Positions 1 through 7,830 of a DNA stretch of 64,000 bases are shown here, in pieces. Origin of the DNA: Evansella vedderi (GTDB taxonomy: Bacteria > Bacillota > Bacilli > Bacillales > Salisediminibacteriaceae); contig NZ_JAUSUG010000006.1 of NCBI RefSeq assembly GCF_030813435.1, forward strand, positions 62,001 through 126,000, written 5' to 3'. Each line of letters begins with the position of its first letter. Position 1 is the first letter of the stretch. Below the pieces are notes generated by a model. The model saw nothing but the letters and a program-made list of their open reading frames with translations, was not told the origin of the DNA and ran no database searches. A program made the translations under genes and the position numbers.

Positions 1-30
1 AAAAACGGAGAGGTAATCCCCTCCGTTTTT
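1..30. terminator. Bidirectional terminator of a gene left of the window
   Basis: The first 30 bases form a hairpin with stem AAAAACGGAG / CTCCGTTTTT and a short loop, A-rich on one side and T-rich on the other. It suits Rho-independent termination on either strand, so it may end the minus-strand DUF2922 gene as well as a gene beyond the left edge. Confidence 0.6.
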
Positions 31-43
31 CTATTTAGAGCGT

Positions 44-75
44 GTTCAAAAGGGGAAAAAGCTCCCCTTTTGAAC
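44..75. repeat. Minimal family B hairpin (GTTCAAAAG arms)
   Basis: Inverted repeat GTTCAAAAGGGG / CCCCTTTTGAAC around a six-base loop. The flanks GCGT and AGAC resemble the outer ends of the family B element at 25910-26060. It looks like an end-only derivative of that family and may double as a terminator for the minus-strand gene. Confidence 0.5.
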
Positions 76-81
76 AGACTT

Positions 82-303
82 TTATAGTAAAATGTCCACT
101 TGATCTACTCTGCGTTCTACTACGCGGGCCCCTCGTTTTCCAACTAGCCCTCCGTCGAAGGTTGCAAATACATTACTAGCAATGATCGTATCCATCGCTT
201 GAGCCACCGCTTGTGGGTTTACTGGCTCTATTGGATCGTCGATAGAAACAATCGCTGCTTTCCCATTCTCATTGGTAAAAATAAGTTCTAATCGTTTAGT
301 CAT
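82..303 (-). CDS. DUF2922 family small protein
   Basis: A 73-residue protein matching the DUF2922 family of Firmicutes in length and pattern: an N-terminal beta strand (LELIFTNENGK), a PxxPVNPQAVAQAMDTIIASNVF helix region, and a C-terminal GAR-VVER-VDQVDILL strand. The function is unknown. It lies downstream of the DUF1659 gene on the same strand, 38 bases away, and the two families are often neighbours in Bacillus, so the pair is probably one transcription unit. A good ribosome binding site (GGAGGTG on the minus strand) precedes the ATG at 303. Confidence 0.8.
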   Translation of the reverse strand: MTKRLELIFTNENGKAAIVSIDDPIEPVNPQAVAQAMDTIIASNVFATFDGGLVGKRGARVVERRVDQVDILL

Positions 304-341
304 CGGTTTTCACCTCCTCCTGTGACAGTCCTCGTAAAGTC

Positions 342-554
342 CTACTGAATTAATTCGTACGTGTTGCTTCGTTCTACCTTCTCTAATTCATTCTTTTGAA
401 GAGAAGCTAGTGCCATCGCAGCTTGGAATAGCTGCGTGCTTTCTGCTTGAGGGACGATATTGCGATAATGCTTTGCCTTAAAGATTGGTTCTCCCTCATC
501 GTTATAGCCCGTAACAAAATGTAAAGATAGTCGACTAAATACGATATCACCCAT
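342..554 (-). CDS. DUF1659 family small protein
   Basis: About 70 residues, recognisable as DUF1659 from the pattern SRLSLHFVTGYNDEGEPIFK, then the AES-TQLFQAAMALASLQ helix. The function is unknown. The ATG at 554 is preferred because the minus strand reads AAAGGGGGTG about six bases upstream. A GTG at 563 would add three residues but overlaps that binding site. The gene starts inside the left flank of the inverted repeat at 572-730 and is divergent from the phage-type replication genes. Confidence 0.8.
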   Translation of the reverse strand: MGDIVFSRLSLHFVTGYNDEGEPIFKAKHYRNIVPQAESTQLFQAAMALASLQKNELEKVERSNTYELIQ

Positions 555-571
555 GCTTGTCACCCCCTTTC

Positions 572-730
572 ACCTACTATGTAGACTTGAGAAGGCAAAA
601 AGGAGGAGACTATTTTAAAAAAATGAAAATTTTTTCGTTGTTTGTGAACATTTTGTGACATAAGGGGAAACTTTTTTTGATTTTTTAAAAGTTTTCTCCT
701 CCTTTTTGGCGTTTCAAGTCTACATAGTAA
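572..730. repeat. Long inverted repeat spanning the divergent promoter region
   Basis: The arms at about 574-609 and 692-728 match over some 35 bases with few mismatches. The outer part is TACTATGTAGACTTGA and the inner part CAAAAAGGAGGAGA. About 80 bases of very AT-rich DNA separate them. Each arm lies just upstream of one divergent gene, so both transcripts would carry the same leader, including TCTCCTCCTTTTTG, which resembles the 3' end of 16S rRNA. It could be a paired operator, a leader structure or a trace of the rearrangement that placed the phage-type genes here. Confidence 0.75.
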
Positions 731-767
731 GCGAAGGATAGAAAATTACAAACGAGGTGGTTGGGTA

Positions 768-1619
768 ATGGAGAAACTAAAGCGATCTGTCATCAAAGAG
801 GAATTAATAGCGTTGACCGGGGATTATAAGTTGGCCATCGTCCTCAATCAAATGATTTATTGGTCTCAGTATGTGAAGCATTTTGACCAATTTATTGAGG
901 AGGAGGGTTTAAGGAGGAATGATCCTAATTTAGAACCTTCGAAGGGATGGATCTATAAAACGGCAGAGGAGTTATCCAGTGAAACGATGATGAAAGTTAC
1001 GCCGAAGACCATGCGAGACTATTTAAGTAAGCTGGTAGACAATGGGTGGCTAGATGAGAGGAAGAATCCTACTATTGGTTGGGATCATACGAAGCAGTAC
1101 CGAGTGAATCTAATAAAACTACAAAGTGATCTATTAGAGATGGGGTACGTCTTACAAGATTACAAGATTAACCTTCAAGACTTCATGCACCCAACTGAGG
1201 AAAAATTACAAATGGAAGGGTCAAAAAGGAAAAAAGGAAGTGGAGAAAACTTCGCTATGATTTTTCAAAATGAAAATACAATACCAGAGATTACTACAGA
1301 AATTACTACAGAGATTACAACAAAAGATACTGTCGCTGAGATCGTCGCTTATTTGAATGAAAAGGCATTGAAGAACTTCCAAGTGAATTCTAGAAAAACA
1401 CAAGAGCTCGTAAGAGCGAGAATAAGAGAAGGATATCATTTAGAAGATTTCCAACAAGTCATCGATAACAAATGCTCAGATTGGTTACTAGATAAAAAAA
1501 TGAGTAAGTTCCTCCGTCCAGAGACGTTATTCGGTACTAAATTTGAAGCTTATCTTAATGAACAAAGTATTACAAATGCAGCTAATGACTTTGATAGCTA
1601 TGTAAAGGGGTTGGAATAG
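768..1619 (+). CDS. Phage-type replisome organizer protein (Phg_2220_C family)
   Basis: A 283-residue protein. The N-terminal 120 residues look like a winged-helix DNA-binding domain (LNQMIYWSQY, then GWIYKTAEELSSET and TPKTMRDYLSKLVDNGWL). The C-terminal 75 residues match the conserved phage protein C-terminal domain (PF09524/TIGR02220), ending WLLDKKMSKFLRPETLFGTK, a very characteristic motif. A TTEITTEITT linker joins them. In phages of the SPP1 type such proteins bind the origin and recruit helicase loader and helicase. The gene is followed at once by those two genes, which supports the role. The start has AACGAGGTGG upstream. Confidence 0.85.
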   Translation: MEKLKRSVIKEELIALTGDYKLAIVLNQMIYWSQYVKHFDQFIEEEGLRRNDPNLEPSKGWIYKTAEELSSETMMKVTPKTMRDYLSKLVDNGWLDERKNPTIGWDHTKQYRVNLIKLQSDLLEMGYVLQDYKINLQDFMHPTEEKLQMEGSKRKKGSGENFAMIFQNENTIPEITTEITTEITTKDTVAEIVAYLNEKALKNFQVNSRKTQELVRARIREGYHLEDFQQVIDNKCSDWLLDKKMSKFLRPETLFGTKFEAYLNEQSITNAANDFDSYVKGLE

Positions 1620-1623
1620 GGTC

Positions 1624-1932
1624 ATGGATAAGAAAGAGACAGCCCTGCTGCTAATGGAAATCGATCGATTTTTTCCAGGGAAGTTGAAGTTAGAGGGAGC
1701 AACGGTAGAAGCTTGGTACCGGGTCATGAAAACACAGGACTATAAGGAGGTCATCCGTCGATTAGACCTTCACGTCATGCACCATAAATACCCGCCCACT
1801 GTCCATGACCTATTCGAAAAACCTCGTCCCGAACACAACAAAAACATCCTAAAACAACTAGCCGACTGGGAAAAAGAAAGCATAGGGACCGTTCCCGTGC
1901 AACAAAAGTTGCAACAAAAGGAGGAATGTTAG
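1624..1932 (+). CDS. G39P-like replicative helicase loader/inhibitor
   Basis: A 102-residue protein resembling the SPP1 G39P helicase loader family (PF11417): an N-terminal helical domain with ETALLLMEIDRFFPGK, TVEAWYRVMKTQDYKEVIRR and the PPTVHDLFE turn, and a charged, probably flexible C-terminus. The known family member binds the replicative helicase, blocks it in solution and delivers it to the origin-bound organizer. The gene starts 4 bases after the organizer gene and its stop codon directly precedes the helicase ATG, so the three are a tight operon. Confidence 0.75.
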   Translation: MDKKETALLLMEIDRFFPGKLKLEGATVEAWYRVMKTQDYKEVIRRLDLHVMHHKYPPTVHDLFEKPRPEHNKNILKQLADWEKESIGTVPVQQKLQQKEEC

Positions 1933-3276
1933 ATGGCGCTGCAAGGGAATGTGGAGGCGGAGAAACTGCTACTTGGTTGTATTTTACTAGATAACAGCAT
2001 TATGAAGGAGTTAGTGGTGCAGCCGGAGCATCTGTCCATTCTCCATCGGGAGTTATTCCGTGCCATGGTGGAGATTCATGAGCGAGAGGAAGAGATTAAC
2101 CGGGCCACCTTGTTCGAGAAGCTCGGCGCCAACTACTTGGCACAGGTGAACCTAGGAGAAATGATGGAGGCGGTGCCATCTGTCAGGTCGTTTAAATTCC
2201 ATGAGGAGTTAGTATTGCGGTATTGGAAAAATCACCAGGTGCGGGAGAAGACGAAGAAGTTTTTGGAGGACACGGGAGAGGTGGTAGGGGAGGAGCAGGT
2301 GACCTCGTTTCTTACGGAAATGAAAGCATTGGACAGGCTTTCCACGAAGCGGGATAACTTCAACCTGAAGGAAACGATTATGAACATGTATGATAAAGCC
2401 GTTTCCGGTAAAGTGGCAAAGGGGTTAATGACAGGGTACAAAGATTATGACCTACTGACAAACGGCCATGGGAAGGGGCAATTTATCATTATTGCCGCAA
2501 GACCTTCTGTAGGGAAGACCGCCTTTGCGTTAAATATTGCGGCAGGACATACGGCAGTGGGAGAGGACAGGCAGGGGGAAGGTTCCGGTGAATTTACAGC
2601 GGGGGAAGGAAAGGAAGTGTTTGGACACTTATATTCTTTGGAGATGACAAAGGATCAGTTTTTGCAAAGGATGGTGGCAGCAGAGGGGAGGATCCATTCA
2701 CAAAAGCTTCGGGATCCCGTGCGGCGGTTTGATGCGTCCGATTGGGAACGCTACTCCGGGGCCATGGACAAGCTGTCGAAGAAGAACCTGTTTATTTGTG
2801 ACCGCTCGAATGTGAGGGTCCCGGAGATCTATGCCAATACGAAGCGGTTAATGGAGGAGTACCCAGACATGGATCATTTCATCATCATCGATTATTTGCA
2901 GCTTCTAAGGCCCATTTCCAAGCGGGGAAGTCGACAGGAGGAGGTGGCAGAAATCTCACGGGCGTTGAAGACCATGGCTCGGGATTTGGAGGTGCCGGTT
3001 ATTGCACTGTCCCAATTATCAAGGAGTGTGGAATCGCGGCGGGATAAGCGACCAACCTTGGCGGACCTCCGGGAATCGGGAAGCTTGGAACAGGATGCAG
3101 ATGTGGTGGCTTTTCTGTACCGGGAGGACTATTACGACCGGGATACGGAAAATCGGGATGAGATCGAGATCATTGTAGCGAAGCAGCGGGAAGGCCCCGT
3201 TGGTACGGTGGAGCTGTTGTTTTTGAAGGAGTACAACTTGTTTGCTGGAAAAGAAGAGGGGGAGGTGCCGGGATAG
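1933..3276 (+). CDS. Phage-type replicative DNA helicase (DnaB-like)
   Basis: A 447-residue DnaB/G40P-type hexameric helicase. The N-terminal domain begins NVEAEKLLLGCILLDN. The RecA-like domain has Walker A ARPSVGKTAF (Lys near residue 195), Walker B FIIIDYLQLL, and the arginine-finger region LADLRESGSLEQDAD. Between Walker A and the SLEM strand there is a Gly/Glu-rich insertion of roughly 15 residues that is not usual for the family. The coding region is visibly richer in G and C than the neighbouring wall genes. Its position after an organizer and a loader argues for a phage-derived copy rather than the housekeeping dnaC. Confidence 0.9.
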   Translation: MALQGNVEAEKLLLGCILLDNSIMKELVVQPEHLSILHRELFRAMVEIHEREEEINRATLFEKLGANYLAQVNLGEMMEAVPSVRSFKFHEELVLRYWKNHQVREKTKKFLEDTGEVVGEEQVTSFLTEMKALDRLSTKRDNFNLKETIMNMYDKAVSGKVAKGLMTGYKDYDLLTNGHGKGQFIIIAARPSVGKTAFALNIAAGHTAVGEDRQGEGSGEFTAGEGKEVFGHLYSLEMTKDQFLQRMVAAEGRIHSQKLRDPVRRFDASDWERYSGAMDKLSKKNLFICDRSNVRVPEIYANTKRLMEEYPDMDHFIIIDYLQLLRPISKRGSRQEEVAEISRALKTMARDLEVPVIALSQLSRSVESRRDKRPTLADLRESGSLEQDADVVAFLYREDYYDRDTENRDEIEIIVAKQREGPVGTVELLFLKEYNLFAGKEEGEVPG

Positions 3277-3340
3277 TCCCGGGTGCATAGCATCAACCGG
3301 GTTTTGACAAAATTTTTTTGGGGGGAGTGGGGGATGGAGG

Positions 3341-3571
3341 TTGACGATTAGGGAGTTATATCAGGAGGCGATGATTCGGAACTACGACAGTTTGATTCTA
3401 GTAATCGAGTGGTTAGTTTACGAGAAAGGGGTGGATATGGACCGGGATAGTAGGAACGTGGAACACATTTTTGAGAAATATGGGGATGGGATTAATCCAC
3501 ATGTAGAGCGGTGGAGGGGCAGTGTTGAAGTGCCTGGCACCGCCCAAGTATTTTCGAAATTTGAGGATTAG
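3341..3571 (+). CDS. Small acidic protein of unknown function
   Basis: A 76-residue protein starting TIRELYQEAMIRNYDSLILVIEWLV, helical and acidic, with no recognised family. It would start at TTG 3341 behind a very G-rich stretch (GGGGGAGTGGGGGATGG). A later in-frame ATG at codon 11 has AGGAGG only two bases away, which is too close. It lies in the phage-type cassette and ends just before the amidase ribosome binding site, so it probably belongs to that unit. The last 15 codons contain GTGCCTGGCAC, a palindrome common in Bacillaceae intergenic DNA, so the C-terminus may be recent. Confidence 0.55.
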   Translation: MTIRELYQEAMIRNYDSLILVIEWLVYEKGVDMDRDSRNVEHIFEKYGDGINPHVERWRGSVEVPGTAQVFSKFED

Positions 3572-3586
3572 AGGGGGATGGATGAA

Positions 3587-4489
3587 ATGAAGGTAAATGT
3601 GAGGTATATGACAAGGAATGATTGTTTTACTGCGGGGAGGACCATTGTACCAAAGGGAATTATGATTCATTCAACGGCTACGCCAGGTGTGATGGCGGCG
3701 GCTTGGTTCAGTCGATGGAACAAATCTTTTCAAAGGGGAGAGATCAATCGACAGATGTGTGTTCATGCCTTTCTGGATGATCGGGAAGCGTGGCAGTATC
3801 TTCCGTGGAACCATCGGGGGTGGCATGCTGGGGGCGCTGCGAATAATACTCATATTGGGATTGAAATTTGTGAACCGGCTGGATTTACCTATGCGGGTGG
3901 TGCGAGGATGGTAGGGTATGATGCTAGGGCTCAGGAAAAGTACTTTAGGAAGGCTTGGGATAATGCGGTGGCCCTTTGTGTGATGCTTTGTAGAAAGTAT
4001 CGGTTAACGGAACGGGAGATCATTTGTCACTCCGAGGGTCATAGGCGGGGGATTGCAAGTAACCACGCCGATGTCATGCATTGGTTTGTGAAGCATGGAG
4101 AGAGTATGGATACCTTTAGGGGAGCGGTGAGAAGGGAGTTAGGGATAACGAATGCAAATAGGAATGCGAAAACGAGTGCAAGTGCAAATACACAAACGAG
4201 TGGTGCGGTGGAAGTGGGGTCTCCGTCGTCGCTTCCCGTGTTAAAGGTGGGGGATGTAGTCGAGATAGCTGCCTCCGCAACGGTGTATTATCCCGGTGGA
4301 CCGAGGATCCCTGAGTGGGTGAAACGGGATTTCTATCATAAGATTACGCAAGTGCAGTCAAGGGGGAAGACGGTTATACGAGGAGGAAAGGAATGTGTGT
4401 TGTTGGGGAGGAGAGTAGGTAAGAAGAGTGGGCGAGAAGAGGCTGGGATCATGACGTGGGTGGATAAGGGGTTATTAGAAAAAAGTTAA
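3587..4489 (+). CDS. N-acetylmuramoyl-L-alanine amidase, endolysin type (Amidase_2)
   Basis: About 300 residues. The N-terminal 170 residues are an Amidase_2/PGRP zinc amidase: first zinc His in MIHSTAT, WNHRGWHAGG, HIGIEICEP, and the late His/Asn region HRRGIASNHADV. The family cleaves the bond between MurNAc and the stem peptide. There is no signal peptide, as expected of an endolysin. A low-complexity Ala/Ser/Asn/Thr linker leads to a C-terminal SH3-like cell-wall-binding domain (GGPRIPEWVKR, ending MTWVDKGLLEK). ATG 3587 is chosen because GAGGGGG sits nine bases before it. ATG 3578 directly abuts that site. Confidence 0.85.
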   Translation: MKVNVRYMTRNDCFTAGRTIVPKGIMIHSTATPGVMAAAWFSRWNKSFQRGEINRQMCVHAFLDDREAWQYLPWNHRGWHAGGAANNTHIGIEICEPAGFTYAGGARMVGYDARAQEKYFRKAWDNAVALCVMLCRKYRLTEREIICHSEGHRRGIASNHADVMHWFVKHGESMDTFRGAVRRELGITNANRNAKTSASANTQTSGAVEVGSPSSLPVLKVGDVVEIAASATVYYPGGPRIPEWVKRDFYHKITQVQSRGKTVIRGGKECVLLGRRVGKKSGREEAGIMTWVDKGLLEKS

Positions 4490-4581
4490 GGTATCTCATC
4501 TAAGGGCATGCTTGCTATTCGAAAGAAGATACGTTCCTTCCATTATAATATAGACCGAATGTCAGACGGTCCGACATCAAC

Positions 4582-4695
4582 TCAAGGTTTGTTTAAAATA
4601 TCATTAACATTAAAATAAAATGCTTTAAAAGCATGTATCGTTTGAACAAAATCGTAAAGTATTGACCATTCGGCTGGGGCCGTGACTAATTCCAT
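4582..4695 (-). pseudogene. Short coding remnant
   Basis: The minus strand encodes MELVTAPAEWSILYDFVQ and then a hydrophobic-aromatic tail ending ILNKP, 37 residues in all. The composition is protein-like, but there is no ribosome binding site. Neighbouring stretches continue plausible protein text in other frames, which suggests a frameshifted, decayed gene. The family was not recognised. Confidence 0.3.
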
Positions 4696-5199
4696 CTTTG
4701 CTAAGGCCAAACAACATAGCTATAGAGAGGATTTCTAAGAACATTGCATCGTGTCGGAACCACGTGGTAGGTGGTAAGGGATTGGTTTGGGTGTCTAGTA
4801 TAGTAAACTAAAAGACCACTGTTTTCAAATAGTATGGAAGTACCTATTACAGAACTTCCAAATTTACTATCCCAACCAAAGAAGAGGAAAACGATGGCTC
4901 ACTCTTTATTCAAAAATATTCAAGGTAAAAATGGAAGTCGGTGGGCTAGATTTGTCCGAGACGCAGGAACAGAGAATATAAATGTTGGTGGCAATTGAGA
5001 AGCAGATGTGAGGACAAGAAAAGGACTTTTGCAAAAGTTATGACCTCAGGAAGCGGATGTGAGGACAAGAAAAAGGCTTTTTCGAAGTAAACCAATTTAT
5101 AATAGGGTCAGGTTTATACTTTTCATCTGCTTTTGTTACCATATGAAAAGTGATTTCCTATTTTTAAAAATATATTAATCTCTTTCAAACATAAACGAT

Positions 5200-5382
5200 T
5201 TAATTCTGTTTATAGAGTACATCATTCAAAGCAAGATGCAGTGTTCCTTTGAACTCGGCAATTTTTTGAAATTTGACTCCTGTTGATACAATATTCGTTA
5301 CAAACTCAGCACAATCCATTGAGTGTAGGGGAGAGAAGTTATCCCGTGCTCTATGAGGAGAACCTCTCCCCTTTACAAAAAA
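5200..5382 (-). pseudogene. 5'-truncated gene remnant
   Basis: An open minus-strand frame of about 60 codons, closed upstream by adjacent stop codons (TGA, TAG at 5383-5388). It reads GSPHRARDNFSPLHSMDCAE and then FVTNIVSTGVKFQKIAEFKG, ending LNDVLYKQN. The balanced, protein-like composition and lack of a start with ribosome binding site suggest the 3' end of a lost gene. An internal ATG at 5319 could in principle make a 39-residue peptide. The family was not recognised. Confidence 0.4.
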
Positions 5383-5486
5383 CTATCAATAAAATTCTAT
5401 AAGGTTAGTGACTCTTTTTCGACAAAAATGTATAATTAAAAAGAAAATGACATTTATTACAATTTTTCTTAGGAGAGTATATTTTC

Positions 5487-6314
5487 ATGAAAAAAGGCTT
5501 GTTTATGTTTTTTGTTATTATATCTATTATTCTCGTTATTATTGGTAGAAACTCCTATGGGACGAAATTAGATACTATTGCTGAAACCGCCCACAAGGAA
5601 TTGGCCGCAGCTGTTCTTGCACAGGAACAAAAAGCAGAAGAAGTAAGGATATTGGAGGAAGAACGAGTTCAGTCAGAGTTTGATCGTTTAACTAGTGGAT
5701 TATCAGATTCCATAAAACAATTAGTTGAGCGAGGCTATTTCTATGATGAAGAAATACATATTGTAGCTTTTGGCTCTAGGTTAATTACGGACTCCCAAAA
5801 TGAAGGGATAACTCCTTGGCCTGATTTATTGGAACAACAATTAAATGAAGCATATGAGAAATCGATGTTTCAAGTAAGTACCGTATCTGTGGGTGGATTA
5901 ACAAGTTTACAAGTACTTGGAGATAGGAGATATGAGGAGGTTCTTTCCCTTTCTCCGGACATTGTCATTATTGAACCCTTTGTTTGGAACAATATAGGAG
6001 AAGTGGCTACGCACGATACCCATATTGTATTATCCATGATCATGGAAGCCTATGAAGAGGCAGATGAAAATTTTACTATTTACGTTCAACCACCTCACCC
6101 CGTTTTTGGCACACATTTTTATCCATTATACGTGGAGCAATTGAAAGATTATGCTTTGGAGAATGGTTACAACTACATTGACCATTGGAGTGATTGGCCA
6201 GATGTTGAAAGTGATGATTTACTCCTTTACGTAAATCAGGAGCATCAAATGCCTACGCAAGAGGGACATGAACGTTGGAGTAGTAGTATCATGAAGCTTT
6301 TCGTTAATCCATAA
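5487..6314 (+). CDS. Membrane-anchored SGNH/GDSL-like hydrolase
   Basis: A 275-residue protein with an N-terminal signal anchor (residues 5-23), a Glu/Ala-rich stalk to about residue 75, and an SGNH-hydrolase-like domain: block I HIVAFGSRLITD (nucleophile Ser, where the family usually has GDS or GSS), block II SVGGLTS, block III PDIVIIEPFVWNN, and block V PTQEGHERW with the catalytic His. The family includes carbohydrate O-deacetylases and lipases, and the envelope setting suggests a wall or exopolysaccharide esterase. It is preceded by TTAGGAGAG and ends at a terminator shared with the gene on the other strand. Confidence 0.7.
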   Translation: MKKGLFMFFVIISIILVIIGRNSYGTKLDTIAETAHKELAAAVLAQEQKAEEVRILEEERVQSEFDRLTSGLSDSIKQLVERGYFYDEEIHIVAFGSRLITDSQNEGITPWPDLLEQQLNEAYEKSMFQVSTVSVGGLTSLQVLGDRRYEEVLSLSPDIVIIEPFVWNNIGEVATHDTHIVLSMIMEAYEEADENFTIYVQPPHPVFGTHFYPLYVEQLKDYALENGYNYIDHWSDWPDVESDDLLLYVNQEHQMPTQEGHERWSSSIMKLFVNP

Positions 6315-6319
6315 GAATT

Positions 6320-6360
6320 AAAAAGAGAGAGGGATGAATCATCATCCTTCTCTCTTTTTC
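6320..6360. terminator. Bidirectional terminator
   Basis: Stem AAAAAGAGAGAGGGATGA / TCATCCTTCTCTCTTTTT between convergent genes, A-rich on one side and T-rich on the other. Confidence 0.85.
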
Positions 6361-6375
6361 TACCATTTGATGATA

Positions 6376-6603
6376 TTAGTCGAACTTTAATAAGTAAGCA
6401 GAGTAACCCATATAGCAATTAGGACATTGATAAGGAAAGGGGACCTTCTTATTTGCTGCTGTCCGAATATCAGGACTATTGCTACCGTAGGTTTCTAAAG
6501 CGATGTTGTTCCAGTCCTCAACTGGTCTTTTTTCCTCACAGCTAGGACATTCTACATGTGTGCAATGATCGTATTTTTTTGCCCGAAATAGTTTAAGTGC
6601 CAT
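6376..6603 (-). CDS. Small zinc-ribbon protein
   Basis: A 75-residue protein with CPSC at residues 19-22 and CPNC near residue 60, the pattern of a zinc ribbon. A further Cys lies at about residue 14 in the basic N-terminus (LFRAKKYDHC). No family was recognised, and a nucleic-acid or protein-binding role is only an inference. On the minus strand GAGGGGTT precedes the ATG at 6603. Confidence 0.6.
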   Translation of the reverse strand: MALKLFRAKKYDHCTHVECPSCEEKRPVEDWNNIALETYGSNSPDIRTAANKKVPFPYQCPNCYMGYSAYLLKFD

Positions 6604-6827
6604 AATAACCCCTCTATCATTTATAAATTCGATACAATTATCCTAAATGATGGTAGTTTTGTAAATAGGTAATTTGTGTTTTTACAACAGGTTATCCGAT
6701 AATTCGACATTTTTTTTAGTAACAATTGGTAGAAAATATGATATATTTGGAAGAGCATAGTAGAACTTTAATATAGTAGTTTTGATATATAGCTATAGAC
6801 GGATATAACAACATAGAGGGTGGTAGG

Positions 6828-7829
6828 ATGATTAAAAGATTGTTGATTTTTCTTATATTAAGTAACGTGTTGATTGCAACTCCTGTCAAATGGAGTGTGG
6901 GAGTAACAGCAGAGGCAGGTCCAAATGAGGAAGAGGAAAAGAAAGAGAAGGAAGAAGAAAAGGAAGAAAAAGAAGAAAAGAAGGAAGAGAAAAAAGAAGA
7001 CCAAGATAAAGAAAAGGAAGAGGAATCTACTAAAGAACCAAGGGAGTCTGAGGAGGAGGATCCTAAAGATAATAAGGAAACAACCAAACCAGATAACTCT
7101 GATGAAGGGAAGGAATCCCCGAACAACGAAACCACATCAGGTAATACTAGCAATGAACGAGATGGAACAAATACAAATCAATCTTCCGGTCAAAATTCTA
7201 CCGGGGAAACAGAAACTAGGGAAACAACTTCATCCAATGAAACGAACTCCAGTTCAGTAACGGAAGTACAAGAAGTACATAGGGAGGTACAAGAGGAAGT
7301 TGAAGAAGAAATGGAAGAGGAAGTTCAAGTCCGTACTCCTAGAAATCAGGACCCTGGACGTTTTCATCCTTATGGAAACTATTGGGATGAAGGTTATGAC
7401 AGAACAAATGACTCCCACTATCCTATATCGATGATGGATGATGCCTATACAAAAACTATTATGGACCTCTATCATCAATATAAAGATGAGTTAAATTTAT
7501 TGGACCAGGATATTTTTATTTTTATCCGTACTATATTGGATGGAAATAATCATGAATTGGAAGAAATGATAAAATTATTAGATGAAGAGTTTCTAGGAAA
7601 GATGTGGAATTTCATCACAAAGGATGAAATGCTAGACCTAGCTCAAACAGATCTGCTCCTGGAGTTTTTTGTTCAAAATTATAACGTGACCTTGTCCACA
7701 GTAAATGCTTTTGCAACAGGAGACAAAGAAGGAGCGGATCATACGGAAAAGGAACAGCGTATAGGAATAATAGGAACTATTGTCAATTTCTTTAAATCTA
7801 TTGGCCTATTTTTCACCAACCTATTCTAA
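6828..7829 (+). CDS. Secreted Glu/Lys-rich protein of unknown function
   Basis: A 333-residue protein. Residues 1-30 are a signal peptide (LLIFLILSNVLIATP, cleavage probably after TAEA). Residues 33-75 are almost only Glu and Lys, followed by a Ser/Thr/Asn/Glu-rich linker to about 155, a second acidic stretch (EVEEEMEEEVQ), and a folded-looking domain from about 175 (FHPYGNYWDEGY, then helices such as YHQYKDELNLLDQDIFIF). The last 20 residues are hydrophobic (IGIIGTIVNFFKSIGLFF), possibly amphipathic or membrane-binding. It has no known domain or sorting motif. GAGGGTGGTAGG precedes the ATG and a strong terminator follows. Confidence 0.65.
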   Translation: MIKRLLIFLILSNVLIATPVKWSVGVTAEAGPNEEEEKKEKEEEKEEKEEKKEEKKEDQDKEKEEESTKEPRESEEEDPKDNKETTKPDNSDEGKESPNNETTSGNTSNERDGTNTNQSSGQNSTGETETRETTSSNETNSSSVTEVQEVHREVQEEVEEEMEEEVQVRTPRNQDPGRFHPYGNYWDEGYDRTNDSHYPISMMDDAYTKTIMDLYHQYKDELNLLDQDIFIFIRTILDGNNHELEEMIKLLDEEFLGKMWNFITKDEMLDLAQTDLLLEFFVQNYNVTLSTVNAFATGDKEGADHTEKEQRIGIIGTIVNFFKSIGLFFTNLF

Positions 7830-7830
7830 A

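Larger units (their letters stand above)
4490..5486. other. Gene-poor kilobase with coding remnants and a 51-bp direct repeat
   Basis: No intact gene of normal size. On the minus strand, roughly 4550-4900 can be read as protein-like text that changes frame (for example TTYHVVPTRCNVL, then TAPAEWSILYDFVQ). A second stretch near 5200-5382 looks coding but lacks a start. Two copies of GATGTGAGGACAAGAAAA occur 51 bases apart near 5006 and 5057 and resemble the repeat arrays near 44.3 kb. An ATG at 4894 opens a 34-codon frame behind AGAGGAAA, but it has no other support. Confidence 0.5.

Noticed and set aside
1-4489. Complete prophage
   Set aside because: Only replication and lysis-type genes are present; no integrase, portal, terminase, capsid or tail genes and no attachment sites seen.
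6716-7260. Long frames opposite and alongside the Glu/Lys-rich gene (Ser-rich and Arg/Lys-rich products)
   Set aside because: Low-complexity GAA/AAG repeats open all frames. Only the frame with a signal peptide and ribosome binding site is credible.
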